Of a stretch of 64,000 nt of DNA, positions 16,588 through 26,149 are shown piece after piece. Position 1 is the first letter of the stretch. Each line of letters opens with the position of its first letter. Origin of the DNA: Variovorax ginsengisoli (GTDB lineage: Bacteria > Pseudomonadota > Gammaproteobacteria > Burkholderiales > Burkholderiaceae_C); the NCBI RefSeq assembly GCF_006438845.1, contig NZ_RCZJ01000002.1:509145-573144 (forward strand). Reading direction: 5' to 3'. The notes under the pieces were generated by a model. It was not told where the DNA came from. It saw only the letters and a list, made by a program, of their open reading frames with translations, and searched no databases. A program made the translations under genes and the position numbers.

Positions 16588-17547
16588 ATGAAAAAACTTC
16601 TGATCGCGCTTTCTTGCGCTTTGTCCCTGAGCGCCGTCGCGCAGGCCGGCTGGCCCGAGAAGCCCGTGACCATCGTGGTGCCCTTCCCCGCCGGCGGCTC
16701 GACCGACATGGTGGCGCGCGCCATCGCCTTGCAAATGCAGACCAAGCTCGGCCAGACCTTCGTGGTCGACAACAAGCCGGGCGCGACCGGCACCATCGGC
16801 GCCGGCTTCGTGAAGCGCGCAGCGCCCGATGGGTACACGCTGCTGGTGTCGTCGCTCGGCGCCTTCGTGGTCACGCCGCACCTGCAGAAGAACGTGCCCT
16901 ACGACGCCACCAAGGACTTCGACTACATCAGCGTGCCGGTGCAGGCGCCCAACGTGCTCGTGGCCAGCCCCGGCCAGAAAGCGCGCACGGTGGCCGAGGT
17001 GGTCGCCGCGCTCAAGGCGAATCCCGGCAAGGTGAGCTTCGCCAGTTCGGGCAACGGCTCTTCCGACCACCTGTCCGCCGAGGTGTTCTGGCAGCAGAGC
17101 GGCACCGAGGGCCTGCATGTGCCGTACAAGGGCGGCGCGCCGGCGGTCAACGACCTGCTGGGCAACCAGGTCGACTTCTCGTTCCAGAACGTGAATGCGG
17201 TACTGCAGCACATCAAGGCCGGCAAGCTCCACGCCATCGCCGTGACCGGGGACAAGCGCTCGCCGGTGCTGCCAGACGTGCCGACGCTGGCAGAGGCCGG
17301 CGTGAAGGGCGCCGAGGTCTATTCGTGGCAAGGCCTGGCGGCGCCGAAGGGGCTGCCGCCGGCCGTGAAGGAGAAGCTGGCGGCCGCCGCCATCGCGGCC
17401 ATCCAGGAGCCCGAGGTGAAGAAGCGCATGGTCGACCAGGGCCTGGAAATCGTTGCCAGCACGCCGGCAGAATTCACCGCCTTCCAGGCGCGCGAATGGG
17501 CCCGCTGGAAGACGCTCATCGAGACCCGCAAGATCACCGCAGACTGA
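16588..17547 (+). CDS. TctC/Bug-family periplasmic solute-binding protein
   Basis: 319 residues with a clean signal peptide ([20 protein letters not shown], cut near residue 20). The mature start [19 protein letters not shown] is the family signature, followed by [20 protein letters not shown] and [24 protein letters not shown] ribosome site precedes the ATG. It is the first gene of a two-gene unit with glucarate dehydratase under the LacI operator, so its ligand is probably an aldarate or a related sugar acid. No TctA/TctB genes are adjacent; uptake would need membrane components encoded elsewhere, or the protein may serve in sensing. Confidence 0.92.
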   Translation: MKKLLIALSCALSLSAVAQAGWPEKPVTIVVPFPAGGSTDMVARAIALQMQTKLGQTFVVDNKPGATGTIGAGFVKRAAPDGYTLLVSSLGAFVVTPHLQKNVPYDATKDFDYISVPVQAPNVLVASPGQKARTVAEVVAALKANPGKVSFASSGNGSSDHLSAEVFWQQSGTEGLHVPYKGGAPAVNDLLGNQVDFSFQNVNAVLQHIKAGKLHAIAVTGDKRSPVLPDVPTLAEAGVKGAEVYSWQGLAAPKGLPPAVKEKLAAAAIAAIQEPEVKKRMVDQGLEIVASTPAEFTAFQAREWARWKTLIETRKITAD

Positions 17548-17582
17548 GGCTTCGCGCCGTTCCCTTTTCGAAACTGAAGACC

Positions 17583-18938
17583 ATGACGACACCTTCCTCC
17601 GATGCCGCCCACAGCCAGACGCCGGTCGTCACCGACCTGCGCGTGATCCCCGTCGCGGGCCACGACGGCATGCTGATGAACCTGAGCGGCGCTCATGGGC
17701 CGTTCTTCACCCGCAACCTGCTCGTGCTCAAGGACAGCGCCGGCCGCACCGGCGTGGGCGAAGTGCCCGGCGGCGAGAAGATCCGCCAGACACTGGAAGA
17801 CGCGCGCGGCCTCATCGTCGGCCAGCCCATCGGCCGCCATAACGCGGTGCTCAATGCCATGCGCGCCCAGTTCGCCGACCGCGACAGCGGCGGACGCGGC
17901 ACGCAGACCTTCGACCTGCGCATCGCGATCCACGCCGTCACGGCCGCGGAAGCGGCCCTGCTTGACCTGCTGGGCCAGCACCTCGACGTGCCGGTGGCCG
18001 CGCTGCTCGGCGAAGGCCAGCAGCGCGACGCGGTGCAGATGCTCGGCTACCTGTTCTACGTCGGCGACCGGAACAAGACCGACCTGCCCTACCGCAGCGA
18101 ACCCGACGCCGACAACGACTGGTTCCGCCTGCGCCACGAAGAAGCCATGACGCCCGAGGCCATCGTCCGCCTGGCCGAGGCCAGCCATGCGCGCTACGGC
18201 TTCACCGACTTCAAGCTCAAGGGCGGCGTGCTGCGCGGCGAGGAAGAGGTCGAGGCGATCCGTGCGCTGCACGAGCGCTTTCCGGAGGCGCGCGTGACGC
18301 TCGACCCCAACGGCGGCTGGCTGCTGAAGGACGCGATCCGCATCACGCGCGACCTGCACGGCGTGATGGCCTATGCCGAAGACCCGTGCGGCGCCGAGGG
18401 CGTGTTCTCCGGCCGTGAGGTGATGGCCGAATTCCGCCGCGCCACCGGCTTGCCGACCGCCACCAACATGGTCGCGACCGACTGGCGCGAGATGGTGCAC
18501 AGCCTGTCGCTGCAATCGGTCGACATCCCGCTGGCCGACCCGCACTTCTGGACCATGCAGGGTTCGGTGCGCGTGGCGCAGCTGTGCCAGGCCTGGGGCC
18601 TGACCTGGGGTTCGCATTCGAACAACCATTTCGACGTGTCGCTCGCGATGTTCACGCATGTGGCGGCGGCGGCCCCGGGCAAGGTCACGGCCATCGACAC
18701 GCACTGGATCTGGCAGGACGGCCAGCGACTGACGAAGGCACCGCTGCAGATCGAAGGCGGCTACGTGCAGGTGCCGCAGACGGGCGGCCTGGGCGTCGAG
18801 CTCGACATGGACGAGGTCGAGAAGGCGCACCAGCTGTACCTGAAGCACGGCCTGGGCGCGCGCGACGACGCGCAGGCGATGCAGTACCTGATCCCGGGTT
18901 GGAAGTTCGACAACAAGTCGCCGTGCATGGTGCGATGA
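17583..18938 (+). CDS. gudD: Glucarate dehydratase (enolase superfamily)
   Basis: 451 residues, close to the 446 of the Escherichia coli enzyme. Active-site residues align with a constant offset of six: the KxK pair Lys211/Lys213 in FKLKGG, metal ligands Asp241 (LDPNGG), Glu266 (AEDPCG) and Asn295 (TATNM), and the Asp319/His345 dyad (PLADPH and WGSHSNNH). The enzyme dehydrates D-glucarate (and L-idarate) to 5-keto-4-deoxyglucarate in the cytoplasm. It follows the TctC gene by 35 bases and shares the LacI operator. The downstream aldolase and reductase of the pathway are not in this window. It converges with rnpB. Confidence 0.92.
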   Translation: MTTPSSDAAHSQTPVVTDLRVIPVAGHDGMLMNLSGAHGPFFTRNLLVLKDSAGRTGVGEVPGGEKIRQTLEDARGLIVGQPIGRHNAVLNAMRAQFADRDSGGRGTQTFDLRIAIHAVTAAEAALLDLLGQHLDVPVAALLGEGQQRDAVQMLGYLFYVGDRNKTDLPYRSEPDADNDWFRLRHEEAMTPEAIVRLAEASHARYGFTDFKLKGGVLRGEEEVEAIRALHERFPEARVTLDPNGGWLLKDAIRITRDLHGVMAYAEDPCGAEGVFSGREVMAEFRRATGLPTATNMVATDWREMVHSLSLQSVDIPLADPHFWTMQGSVRVAQLCQAWGLTWGSHSNNHFDVSLAMFTHVAAAAPGKVTAIDTHWIWQDGQRLTKAPLQIEGGYVQVPQTGGLGVELDMDEVEKAHQLYLKHGLGARDDAQAMQYLIPGWKFDNKSPCMVR

Positions 18939-18984
18939 GGCACCTTGAGCGGCCCGCGCCGAGGTCGGCCGGGTCGCGAAAAAA

Positions 18985-19317
18985 GTGTGAAGCGCGCCGA
19001 TAAGCCGGATTCTGTGCACCGGCGCCGTCTTGCGACGATGCCGGCGTGACCGCCATTACTCTGGGCCGCCGGTCGCCCGGACGGCTCGATGCCACCTACC
19101 CGCCAGCTCCGCGGAACCACATCAACGCTGGCCTATTTGGTGTTGCTGCGCGCAGAGATTGCCCGTTTCACCCGAACTGAATCGGCTCGTCTCTGTTGCT
19201 CTGATCCTCACCTCACGGTGGAGAGTCGTTAACTCCTGCGCTGTCCTGTGCAGTCCGGACGTTCCTCCAGTGCTCCCTTTCGGGAATTGCACCAGCGGCG
19301 GTCTGGCACGCTTCACG
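18985..19317 (-). ncRNA. rnpB: RNase P RNA, bacterial class A
   Basis: About 333 bases on the minus strand. The ends pair as helix P1 (GTGAAGCGTGCC at the 5' end against GGCGCGCTTCAC at the 3' end). The conserved core GGAGGAACGTCCGGACT and the 3' segment ACAGAATCCGGCTTATCGG are present. This is the catalytic RNA that trims tRNA 5' leaders with the RnpA protein. Six U residues (A-run at 18979-18984 on the plus strand) follow directly after P1 and probably terminate transcription. The exact ends are estimated from P1. It is convergent with gudD and divergent from cysK. Confidence 0.95.
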
Positions 19318-19323
19318 AGCGGG

Positions 19324-19329
19324 ATTATC
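19324..19329 (-). promoter_or_regulatory. Candidate -10 element of the rnpB promoter
   Basis: On the minus strand this reads GATAAT and ends seven bases before the predicted 5' end of RNase P RNA, the distance expected for sigma70. No good -35 hexamer was found at 16-18 bases. Confidence 0.45.
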
Positions 19330-19378
19330 TCGCGACAATGAACATCCCCCGTTTCGTCGACACCAGGAGACCGAATCC

Positions 19379-20308
19379 ATGAAAGCCCAGAACATCCTCG
19401 AGACCATCGGCCGCACGCCGCACATCCGCATGCAGAAGCTGTTCGCGGGCGTCGCCCAAGGCACACAGCAGGTGTGGATCAAGTCCGAACGGTCGAACCC
19501 CGGCGGCTCGATCAAGGACCGCATCGCATTGGCGATGGTCGAAGACGCCGAGAAGTCCGGCGCGCTCAAACCCGGCGGCACGATCATCGAACCGACCTCG
19601 GGCAACACCGGCATCGGCTTGGCGATGGTCGCGGCGGTCAAGGGCTACAAGCTGGTGCTGGTGATGCCCGACAGCATGTCGGTGGAGCGCCGCCGCCTGA
19701 TGCTGGCCTACGGCGCCAGCTTCGACCTCACGCCGCGTGCCGGCGGCATGAAGGCGTCGATCGCTCGTGCGGAAGAACTGGTGGCTAGCACGCCCAACAG
19801 CTGGATGCCGCAGCAATTCAACAATCCCGCCAATGTCGACGTGCACGTGCGCACCACAGCCGAAGAAATCGCCGCCGACTTCCCCGAGGGCCTCGACGCC
19901 ATCATCACGGGCGTGGGCACGGGCGGCCACATCACCGGCGTGGCGAAGGTGCTGAAGGCGAAGTGGCCCAAGCTCAAGGTCTACGCGGTCGAGCCCGTCG
20001 CATCACCGGTGCTGTCGGGTGGTGCGCCCTCGCCCCACCCCATTCAGGGCATTGGCGCGGGCTTCGTGCCGAAGATCCTCGAGATGCCGCTGCTCGACGG
20101 CGTGATCCAGGTCGACGCCGACCCGGCGCGTGAAATGGCGCGGCGCTCGGCGCGGGAAGAAGGCGTGCTCGTCGGGATTTCGTCGGGCGCGACGCTGGCG
20201 GCCATCGCGCAGAAGTTGCCGGAGCTGGCCGACGACGCGGTGGTGCTCGGCTTCAACTACGACACCGGGGAGCGCTATCTGTCGGTCGAAGGGTTCCTGC
20301 CGGCCTGA
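19379..20308 (+). CDS. cysK: Cysteine synthase A (O-acetylserine sulfhydrylase)
   Basis: 309 residues. The PLP-binding Lys46 lies in [18 protein letters not shown] (about 72-80) binds the substrate carboxylate and [10 protein letters not shown] (178-187) the PLP phosphate. The PDSMSVERR and [12 protein letters not shown] segments fit CysK better than CysM. It converts O-acetylserine and sulfide to cysteine in the cytoplasm. The gene stands alone, divergent from rnpB, with CAGGAGACC ahead of its ATG. Confidence 0.9.
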   Translation: MKAQNILETIGRTPHIRMQKLFAGVAQGTQQVWIKSERSNPGGSIKDRIALAMVEDAEKSGALKPGGTIIEPTSGNTGIGLAMVAAVKGYKLVLVMPDSMSVERRRLMLAYGASFDLTPRAGGMKASIARAEELVASTPNSWMPQQFNNPANVDVHVRTTAEEIAADFPEGLDAIITGVGTGGHITGVAKVLKAKWPKLKVYAVEPVASPVLSGGAPSPHPIQGIGAGFVPKILEMPLLDGVIQVDADPAREMARRSAREEGVLVGISSGATLAAIAQKLPELADDAVVLGFNYDTGERYLSVEGFLPA

Positions 20309-20400
20309 GGCTCGCGCGTGCGGCAGCGGCCGGCCGCCGGCTTCCCTACAATACCGCCCTCCGGTCCCGCCACCTGCCCGATCACCACGGGCCGCACGCC

Positions 20401-22068
20401 ATGCTCCGCCTCTCCGAAATCAAACTCCCCCTCGATCCGCCCTCCGATGCGCTGCCGCGCGCGGTGCAGGGCCTGCTCGGCGTCGATGCCGATGCCATCG
20501 CGAACATCCATGTCCACAAGCGCAGCTTCGACGCGCGCAAGGTCGACCTGCTGCAGGTCTTCATCGTCGACGTGACGCTGGCCGATCCAGCCATCGAGCC
20601 GCAGCTGCTCGCCAAGTGGGCCGGCAACCCACGCGTCAATGTCACGCCCGACATGTCGTACCACCCACCGGCCCACGCGCCGACCGCATTGCCGATGCGC
20701 CCGGTGGTGGTGGGCTTCGGCCCCTGCGGGATGTTCGCCGCGCTCATGCTCGCCAAGATGGGGTTCAAGCCCATTGTGCTGGAGCGCGGCAAGACCGTGC
20801 GCCAGCGCACGCGCGACACCTGGGGCCTGTGGCGCAAGAGCACGCTCAACCCCGAGTCGAACGTGCAGTTCGGCGAAGGCGGCGCCGGCACCTTTTCCGA
20901 CGGCAAGCTCTGGAGCCAGATCAAGGACCCGCGCTTTCTCGGCCGCAAGGTGATGGAAGAGTTCGTCAAGGCCGGCGCGCCGCCCGAGATCCTCTTCGTC
21001 GCGCACCCGCACATCGGCACCTTCAAGCTGGTGAAGGTGGTCGAGAACATGCGTGCGCAGATCGTGGCGCTGGGCGGCGAGATCCGCTTCGAGCAGCGCG
21101 TGACCGACGTGCACATCGACAACGGCCACCTGCGGGGCTTGACCGTGCTCGATGCGCAGACCGGCACGTCGAGCGAGCTGCGCTGCGACCACGTCGTGCT
21201 GGCGCTGGGCCACAGCGCGCGCGACACCTTCGAGATGCTGCACGCGCGCGGCGTGCACATCGAGGCCAAGCCCTTCTCCATCGGCTTTCGCGTGGAGCAC
21301 CCGCAGGGCCTGATCGACCGCGCGCGCTGGGGCCGCCATGCGGGCCATCCGCTGCTGGGCGCGGCCGACTACAAGCTGGTGCACCACGCCAGCAACGGGC
21401 GCTCGGTTTACAGCTTCTGCATGTGCCCGGGCGGCACGGTGGTCGCGGCCACCAGCGAGCCGGGCCGCGTCGTGACCAACGGCATGAGCCAGTACTCGCG
21501 CAACGAGCGCAACGCCAACGCGGGCATCGTGGTGGGCATCGACCCGGCGGACTATCCGGGTTGGGAAGATGGCAAGACCGGGTCTCCGCTGGCCGGCATG
21601 GCGTTGCAGCGCCAGCTCGAAGCCAACGCCTTCGTGCTCGGCGGCAGCGACTACCGTGCGCCGGGGCAGCTGGTGGGCGACTTCATCGCCGGCACGCCGT
21701 CGACCGAGCTGCGCAGCATCACGCCTTCGTACAAGCCGGGCGTGACGCCGACCGACCTGCACCAGGCGCTGCCGGCCTACGCGATCGAAGCGATGCGCGA
21801 GGCGCTCCCCGCCTTCGGCCGCAAGATCAAGGGCTTCGACACGCCCGACGCGGTGCTGACCGGGGTGGAGACGCGCACCTCGTCGCCGATCAAGATCACG
21901 CGCGGCGAGGATTTCCAAAGCCTCAACACGCGCGGCCTGTTCCCGGCCGGCGAAGGCGCGAGCTACGCGGGCGGCATCCTGTCGGCCGGTGTCGATGGCA
22001 TCAAGGTGGCCGAAGCCGTGGCGCGTGCCGTGCTGCAAGAGGCCGAAGGCCAACGGGTGCCGGCATGA
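20401..22068 (+). CDS. NAD(P)/FAD-dependent oxidoreductase (COG2509 type)
   Basis: 555 residues. About 100 residues of a conserved N-terminal extension (with VHKRSFDARK) precede the FAD-binding Rossmann motif VGFGPCGMFAALMLAKMG (Gly105, Gly107, Gly110) and the acidic LERG. The middle carries NVQFGEGGAGTFSDGKL and the end GLFPAGEGASYAGGI, both diagnostic of this uncharacterised but widely conserved flavoprotein family. Its substrate is unknown. The stop overlaps the next gene's start by 4 bases (ATGA), linking it to a queuosine-precursor type transporter; whether the two work together is not known. Confidence 0.85.
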   Translation: MLRLSEIKLPLDPPSDALPRAVQGLLGVDADAIANIHVHKRSFDARKVDLLQVFIVDVTLADPAIEPQLLAKWAGNPRVNVTPDMSYHPPAHAPTALPMRPVVVGFGPCGMFAALMLAKMGFKPIVLERGKTVRQRTRDTWGLWRKSTLNPESNVQFGEGGAGTFSDGKLWSQIKDPRFLGRKVMEEFVKAGAPPEILFVAHPHIGTFKLVKVVENMRAQIVALGGEIRFEQRVTDVHIDNGHLRGLTVLDAQTGTSSELRCDHVVLALGHSARDTFEMLHARGVHIEAKPFSIGFRVEHPQGLIDRARWGRHAGHPLLGAADYKLVHHASNGRSVYSFCMCPGGTVVAATSEPGRVVTNGMSQYSRNERNANAGIVVGIDPADYPGWEDGKTGSPLAGMALQRQLEANAFVLGGSDYRAPGQLVGDFIAGTPSTELRSITPSYKPGVTPTDLHQALPAYAIEAMREALPAFGRKIKGFDTPDAVLTGVETRTSSPIKITRGEDFQSLNTRGLFPAGEGASYAGGILSAGVDGIKVAEAVARAVLQEAEGQRVPA

Positions 22069-22619
22069 CGCGCTACCCGACGCCATCGCGCATGCAGTTC
22101 GCCGGCGCCACGCTCGCGATGGCGCTCGTCGTGCTCGCGTCGAACGTCCTGGTGCAGTTCGCGATCAACGACTGGCTCACCTGGGGCGCCTTCAGCTACC
22201 CCGTCGCCTTCCTGGTAAGCGACCTGATCAACCGGCGCTTCGGGCCGTCGCCGGCACGCCGCGTGGCGTATGTCGGCTTCGCGGTTGCGATCGCCGCGTC
22301 GCTGCTGCTGGCGCCGGCGCGCATTGCGATCGCGTCGGGACTGGCCTTCATCGCGTCGCAACTGCTCGACATCGGCGTGTTCGACCGCCTGCGTCGCGGC
22401 ACCTGGTGGCGCGCCCCGCTGGTCGCGACATTGTTCGCGGCGGTGCTCGACAGCCTGATGTTCTGGGGCATCGCCTTCGGCGGCACCGAGGGGCCGTGGC
22501 TCACTTGGGCGCTGGGCGACCTGGGCGTCAAGCTGGCCGTCGGCGTGCTGATGCTGCTGCCGTTCCGGCTGCTGATCGGCCGCACCTTCGGCGGCGCGCC
22601 GTCGGCCGCCACCCGCTGA
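22065..22619 (+). CDS. VUT-family transporter, probable queuosine-precursor transporter
   Basis: 184 residues with about five or six membrane segments. The family hallmarks are the N-terminal segment ending FAINDWLTWGAFSYPVAF, the LVSDLINRRFGPSPAR loop after it, and the LDSLMFWG segment. Related YhhQ/QueT-type proteins import the tRNA modification precursors preQ0 or preQ1. The length is a little shorter than YhhQ. It begins inside the stop of the flavoprotein gene and is followed 16 bases later by the flavin reductase gene, so the three are probably one transcript. Confidence 0.8.
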   Translation: MTRYPTPSRMQFAGATLAMALVVLASNVLVQFAINDWLTWGAFSYPVAFLVSDLINRRFGPSPARRVAYVGFAVAIAASLLLAPARIAIASGLAFIASQLLDIGVFDRLRRGTWWRAPLVATLFAAVLDSLMFWGIAFGGTEGPWLTWALGDLGVKLAVGVLMLLPFRLLIGRTFGGAPSAATR

Positions 22620-22635
22620 CATCGAAAGCGCCACC

Positions 22636-23256
22636 ATGACCGACAACTTCCACTTTTACGAACCCGCCCAAGGCCACGGCCTGCCGCACGACCCGTTCAA
22701 CGCGATGGTCGGGCCACGCCCCATCGGCTGGATCTCGTCGCAAAGTGCAGCGGGCGTGCGCAACCTCGCGCCCTACAGCTTCTTCAACGCCTTCAACTAC
22801 GTGCCGCCGATCGTCGGCTTCGCCAGCATCGGCGCCAAGGACAGCCTGCACAACATCCGCGATACGGGCGAGTTCGGCTGGAACCTGGCGACGCGGCCGC
22901 TGGCCGAGCGCATGAACGCGTCGTGCGCGGCAGTGCCGCCGGAGGTCGACGAGTTCGAACTGGCCGGCCTCACGCCCGTGGCGTCGCGCTGCATCGCGGT
23001 ACCCCGCGTGGCCGAAAGCCCGGTGTCCTTCGAATGCAAGCTGACGCAGATCGTGCAGCTCGAAGGTGTCGACGGCACGAAGGTCGACACCTGGCTGGTG
23101 CTGGGCGAAGTGGTGGGCGTGCACATCGCGCGGCACCTGCTGAAGGACGGCATCTACGACACCGCGGCGGCCGAGCCGATCTTGCGCGCCGGCGGGCCGG
23201 CCGACTACTTCACCGTCACCCGCGACAATCTCTTCAAGATGTTCCGTCCGCGCTGA
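22636..23256 (+). CDS. Flavin reductase-like domain protein (split-barrel FMN binding)
   Basis: 206 residues covering one flavin-reductase-like domain. NAMVGPRPIGWISS, the NLAPYSFFNAFNYVPPIVGF stretch and the C-terminal GGPADYFTVTRDNLF segment match the DIM6/NTAB group that binds FMN and uses NAD(P)H or serves as a reductase for partner oxygenases. No two-component oxygenase is next to it. It lies in the same direction as the flavoprotein upstream and proQ downstream. Confidence 0.85.
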   Translation: MTDNFHFYEPAQGHGLPHDPFNAMVGPRPIGWISSQSAAGVRNLAPYSFFNAFNYVPPIVGFASIGAKDSLHNIRDTGEFGWNLATRPLAERMNASCAAVPPEVDEFELAGLTPVASRCIAVPRVAESPVSFECKLTQIVQLEGVDGTKVDTWLVLGEVVGVHIARHLLKDGIYDTAAAEPILRAGGPADYFTVTRDNLFKMFRPR

Positions 23257-23314
23257 ACGCGGCGGCATCACCCTTCACGCTGCGCCTGCGCGCGGCCTCA
23301 CACGAACCGAATCG

Positions 23315-24295
23315 ATGACCGAAGCTCCCGACCACACCACCGCGCCGACGAGCGACGCACCTGCCGCGACCGCACCGGTCACGCCCGCCGAACGTGTCGA
23401 CGCTTCTGCGCCTGCTGCGGACATGCCGTCGGCCGATGCGCCTGGGCGCAAACGTTCCCGCGGTGGCCGCGGCCGCCGTGGCGGCAAGGGCGAGCGCCCG
23501 GCGACGGCCGAGGGCGATGCGCCCGCCGCTCAGACGGCGCCACCACCGGCCGGCAAGCCGGCGCGCAAAAACGGCACCTCCGCGCCGCGCAAGGTGCACC
23601 CGGTGCTCGAGCGCCTGTTCGAGCTGTACCCGCAGCTCTTCGGCGCGCGCTTCCGCCCGCTCAAGCTCGGCATCTACCAAGAATTGCTCGCCGCGCACGG
23701 CGACGAGTTCAAGGCCGAAGACCTCAAGCTCGCGATGGGCCTGCACGCCCGCTCGACCCGCTACCTCGAATGCGTGGCGGCCGGCCATCCGCGCCACGAC
23801 CTGCAGGGCCGCCCCGTCGAGCCGGTCGCGCCGGAGCACATCCACCACGCGATCCTCGAAGTGTTCCGTCGTCGCCAGGGCCGCACACAGGACGACCTGA
23901 GCGGCCAGCTGCGCGACCGCATCATCGCGGCGATCGAAGCCTCGGGCGTTGGCCGCGAAGCCTATGCCGAGCGCGTGCGGGCGCGCGACGACGCATCGAA
24001 CGCCGCACTCGACGACGCCTTGGCCGAGCTGGCGCGTCAGGCCGCCAAGCGCGAGGCGCTGATGCGCGCCTTCGAGGCAAACGGCAAAACGGAGGCCGAG
24101 TTTGCCGAGATGTACGGCATGGACCTCAAGGACGTCGCCTACGCGCTCGCACGGGCGCGCCGCGACAAGGCGGACGACGAGAAGCGCGCCGCCGAAGCCG
24201 CGCTCGCCGTGCCGGACCCCGAGATCGACGTGCCCGAAGCGCCCGAAGCGCCGCCGGCCGATGACGTTACAGAAGACACAAAGCCGCAAGGCTGA
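23315..24295 (+). CDS. ProQ/FinO-family RNA-binding protein
   Basis: 326 residues. A disordered Ala/Pro/basic N-terminus (about 1-90, with KRSRGGRGRRGGKG) is followed by a FinO/ProQ domain (about 93-195: HPVLERLFELYPQLFG, RFRPLKLGIYQELLA and TRYLECVAAGHPRHDL). The C-terminal third is charged and predicted helical, and ends in acidic residues. Such proteins are RNA chaperones that bind structured sRNAs and mRNA 3' ends. The basic tail at the N-terminus rather than the C-terminus distinguishes it from E. coli ProQ. A strong bidirectional terminator follows at 24313-24338. Confidence 0.87.
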   Translation: MTEAPDHTTAPTSDAPAATAPVTPAERVDASAPAADMPSADAPGRKRSRGGRGRRGGKGERPATAEGDAPAAQTAPPPAGKPARKNGTSAPRKVHPVLERLFELYPQLFGARFRPLKLGIYQELLAAHGDEFKAEDLKLAMGLHARSTRYLECVAAGHPRHDLQGRPVEPVAPEHIHHAILEVFRRRQGRTQDDLSGQLRDRIIAAIEASGVGREAYAERVRARDDASNAALDDALAELARQAAKREALMRAFEANGKTEAEFAEMYGMDLKDVAYALARARRDKADDEKRAAEAALAVPDPEIDVPEAPEAPPADDVTEDTKPQG

Positions 24296-24312
24296 GCGCC
24301 GCTCGCCCAAGA

Positions 24313-24338
24313 AAAAGCCGGCGCATGCGCCGGCTTTT
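24313..24338. terminator. Bidirectional intrinsic terminator
   Basis: A perfect 26-base palindrome with A-run and T-run flanks (AAAAGCCGGCGC and its complement) lies between the convergent ProQ-family gene and htpX, able to stop transcription from both sides. Confidence 0.85.
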
Positions 24339-24351
24339 GTTCGTGAGGTGC

Positions 24352-24433
24352 CGCGGAACCGGCTTCGCCGGGCCGCTGGCACCGCCCCCTGGTAGGGGGT
24401 TGGCGAAGCGACACGAAGTGCGCGAAGACTGGG
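24352..24433. repeat. Probable dispersed intergenic repeat made of small palindromes
   Basis: Consecutive short inverted repeats (CCGGC-TTC-GCCGG, then CCCCCT-GGT-AGGGGG) followed by a GCGAAGCGACACGAAG segment fill the gap before htpX. I recall similar intergenic units in Comamonadaceae genomes; copy number cannot be judged from this window. Confidence 0.5.
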
Positions 24434-24435
24434 GG

Positions 24436-25314
24436 TCAGCCGTGTCCTGCGTTCTGCAGCGCCGCGATGCGCTCTTCGATCGGCGGGTGCGTCGCGAAGA
24501 GCTTGCCCATCGAGCCGGTGATGCCCATTGCCTCGACCGCCTTCGGCAATTCGCCGGCCGGCAGCCCGCCCAGGCGGGCCAGCGCGTTCATCATGGGCTG
24601 CTTGCGGCCCATCAGCTGGGCAGCGCCTGCATCGGCGCGGAACTCGCGTTGGCGCGAGAACCAGGCGACCACGATCGCGGCAGCGAAGCCCAGCACGATG
24701 TCGAGCACGATGGTGCTCACGTAGTAGCCGATGCCCGGCCCCGAACTGCGGTCGTCGCCGCGGCGCAGGAAGGAATCGACGGCGTAGCCGATCACGCGCG
24801 ACAGGAACACGACGAAGGTGTTCATCACGCCCTGGATCAGCGTCATCGTGACCATGTCGCCGTTGGCGATGTGCGCGACCTCGTGGCCGATCACGGCCTC
24901 GACCTCTTCACGCGTCATGTTCTGCAGCAGGCCGGTCGACACGGCGACCAGCGACGAATTCTTGAACGCACCGGTGGCGAAGGCATTGGGCTCGCCCTCG
25001 AAGATGCCGACTTCGGGCATGCCGATGCCGGCCTTGTCGGCGAACTTGCGCACGGTGCCGACGATCCAGGCCTCATCGGGCGACTGGGGCGCATCGATCA
25101 TGCGCAGTCCCGACGTCCACTTCGCCATCGGCTTGCTGATGAGCAGCGAGATGATCGCGCCGCCGAAGCCAATGACCAGCGCAAAACCCAGCAGCATCCC
25201 GAGGTTGAGCCCGTTGGCCGTGAGGAAGCGGTTCACGCCGAGCAGGCTGGCGACCACGCCCAGGACGGCGACCACCATCACGTTGGTCAGGACGAACAGA
25301 AGAATACGTTTCAA
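24436..25314 (-). CDS. htpX: Membrane zinc metalloprotease HtpX
   Basis: 292 residues. Two N-terminal membrane helices (about 5-28 and 36-58) are followed by the zinc site HEVAH (His144, Glu145, His148) and a later Glu in [11 protein letters not shown]. HtpX degrades misfolded inner-membrane proteins in heat and envelope stress together with FtsH. The start codon is TTG, supported by GGAGAG seven bases upstream and by the conserved [11 protein letters not shown] start; no ATG is available there. It is convergent with the ProQ-family gene. Confidence 0.94.
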   Translation of the reverse strand: MKRILLFVLTNVMVVAVLGVVASLLGVNRFLTANGLNLGMLLGFALVIGFGGAIISLLISKPMAKWTSGLRMIDAPQSPDEAWIVGTVRKFADKAGIGMPEVGIFEGEPNAFATGAFKNSSLVAVSTGLLQNMTREEVEAVIGHEVAHIANGDMVTMTLIQGVMNTFVVFLSRVIGYAVDSFLRRGDDRSSGPGIGYYVSTIVLDIVLGFAAAIVVAWFSRQREFRADAGAAQLMGRKQPMMNALARLGGLPAGELPKAVEAMGITGSMGKLFATHPPIEERIAALQNAGHG

Positions 25315-25411
25315 GTTGATCTCTCCGTGGGAAAACTGTGACTCGAGTTGGGGGCGGTTCGTGCCGCTTCAAGCCGCGGGGTCGAGGCGGCCCCGACGAC
25401 ATTGCGCCAAG

Positions 25412-26149
25412 TCATGGGGGTCGGCGCGGACGGAACACATTGGGGTCATCGTAAAAGCAGAAGTCGTCGTTCTCGGGCCACCAACCCGGCACGCCGAGCA
25501 CTGGCAAGGGCATGAAAGGCTTGGTGGCAAGGTGCGTCGCCGAGAGCGCCTCGGCGATGCATTCGTCGCGAGGGTAGATCGACTGAAGCGCGCCGGGGGC
25601 CATGAGCACATGCGCCGTCAGGCCTTTGCGCGGCACGGTCAACTTTTCGATCAGCGCATGGCCGAAAAGAAGGAGCCGGGCCTCGCTCCAGCGCGCGCGC
25701 TCGGTCACGAAAAGGCGGTGCCAGTCGCGTGCGAGCAGCGCCTTCCACAGCGCCGGCGGCGCATCGAGCACGGCGCCGTTCTCGTCGAACAAGGTCAGCG
25801 CATCGCGCAGCGGGCCGCGGTCAGCGCCGATGCCGCGCCGGGCGATCTCGGCCGCCTGCAATTCATTGAGGCGACGTTTGGTCTGCGGAAACTGCAACCA
25901 CGCCAGGCCGTTGAAGAAGTCGTGCAGGTTATCGCGGGTCGGCACCTCGCCGGTGCGGAAGATGAAAGCCTCGTACGCCTCTTCGGGCGGCAATGCATCC
26001 TGCGGGACGAAGCGCATGGGCGTCGCTGTGGACGTGGCCTGCAATGCGGCAGCGACGGCCTGGTGCCGCGCGTTCGCCTCGGCTGGCGCGCCCAGCGCAC
26101 TGCAGTGCGCCAGCCAAGGGCGCGCCCAGTCGACGCGCAGCCCGTTCAA
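25412..26149 (-). CDS. DUF3025 domain protein
   Basis: 245 residues matching the uncharacterised DUF3025 family, recognised by RDNLHDFFNGLAWLQFP and the RLNELQAAEI segment that follows, plus ARLLLFGHAL further on. No catalytic motif can be assigned. Its start overlaps the stop of the NYN gene by 4 bases, so it is the third gene of a pyrC/NYN/DUF3025 unit. The acidic and aromatic conserved patches suggest an enzyme or binding protein, but its function is unknown. Confidence 0.8.
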   Translation of the reverse strand: MNGLRVDWARPWLAHCSALGAPAEANARHQAVAAALQATSTATPMRFVPQDALPPEEAYEAFIFRTGEVPTRDNLHDFFNGLAWLQFPQTKRRLNELQAAEIARRGIGADRGPLRDALTLFDENGAVLDAPPALWKALLARDWHRLFVTERARWSEARLLLFGHALIEKLTVPRKGLTAHVLMAPGALQSIYPRDECIAEALSATHLATKPFMPLPVLGVPGWWPENDDFCFYDDPNVFRPRRPP

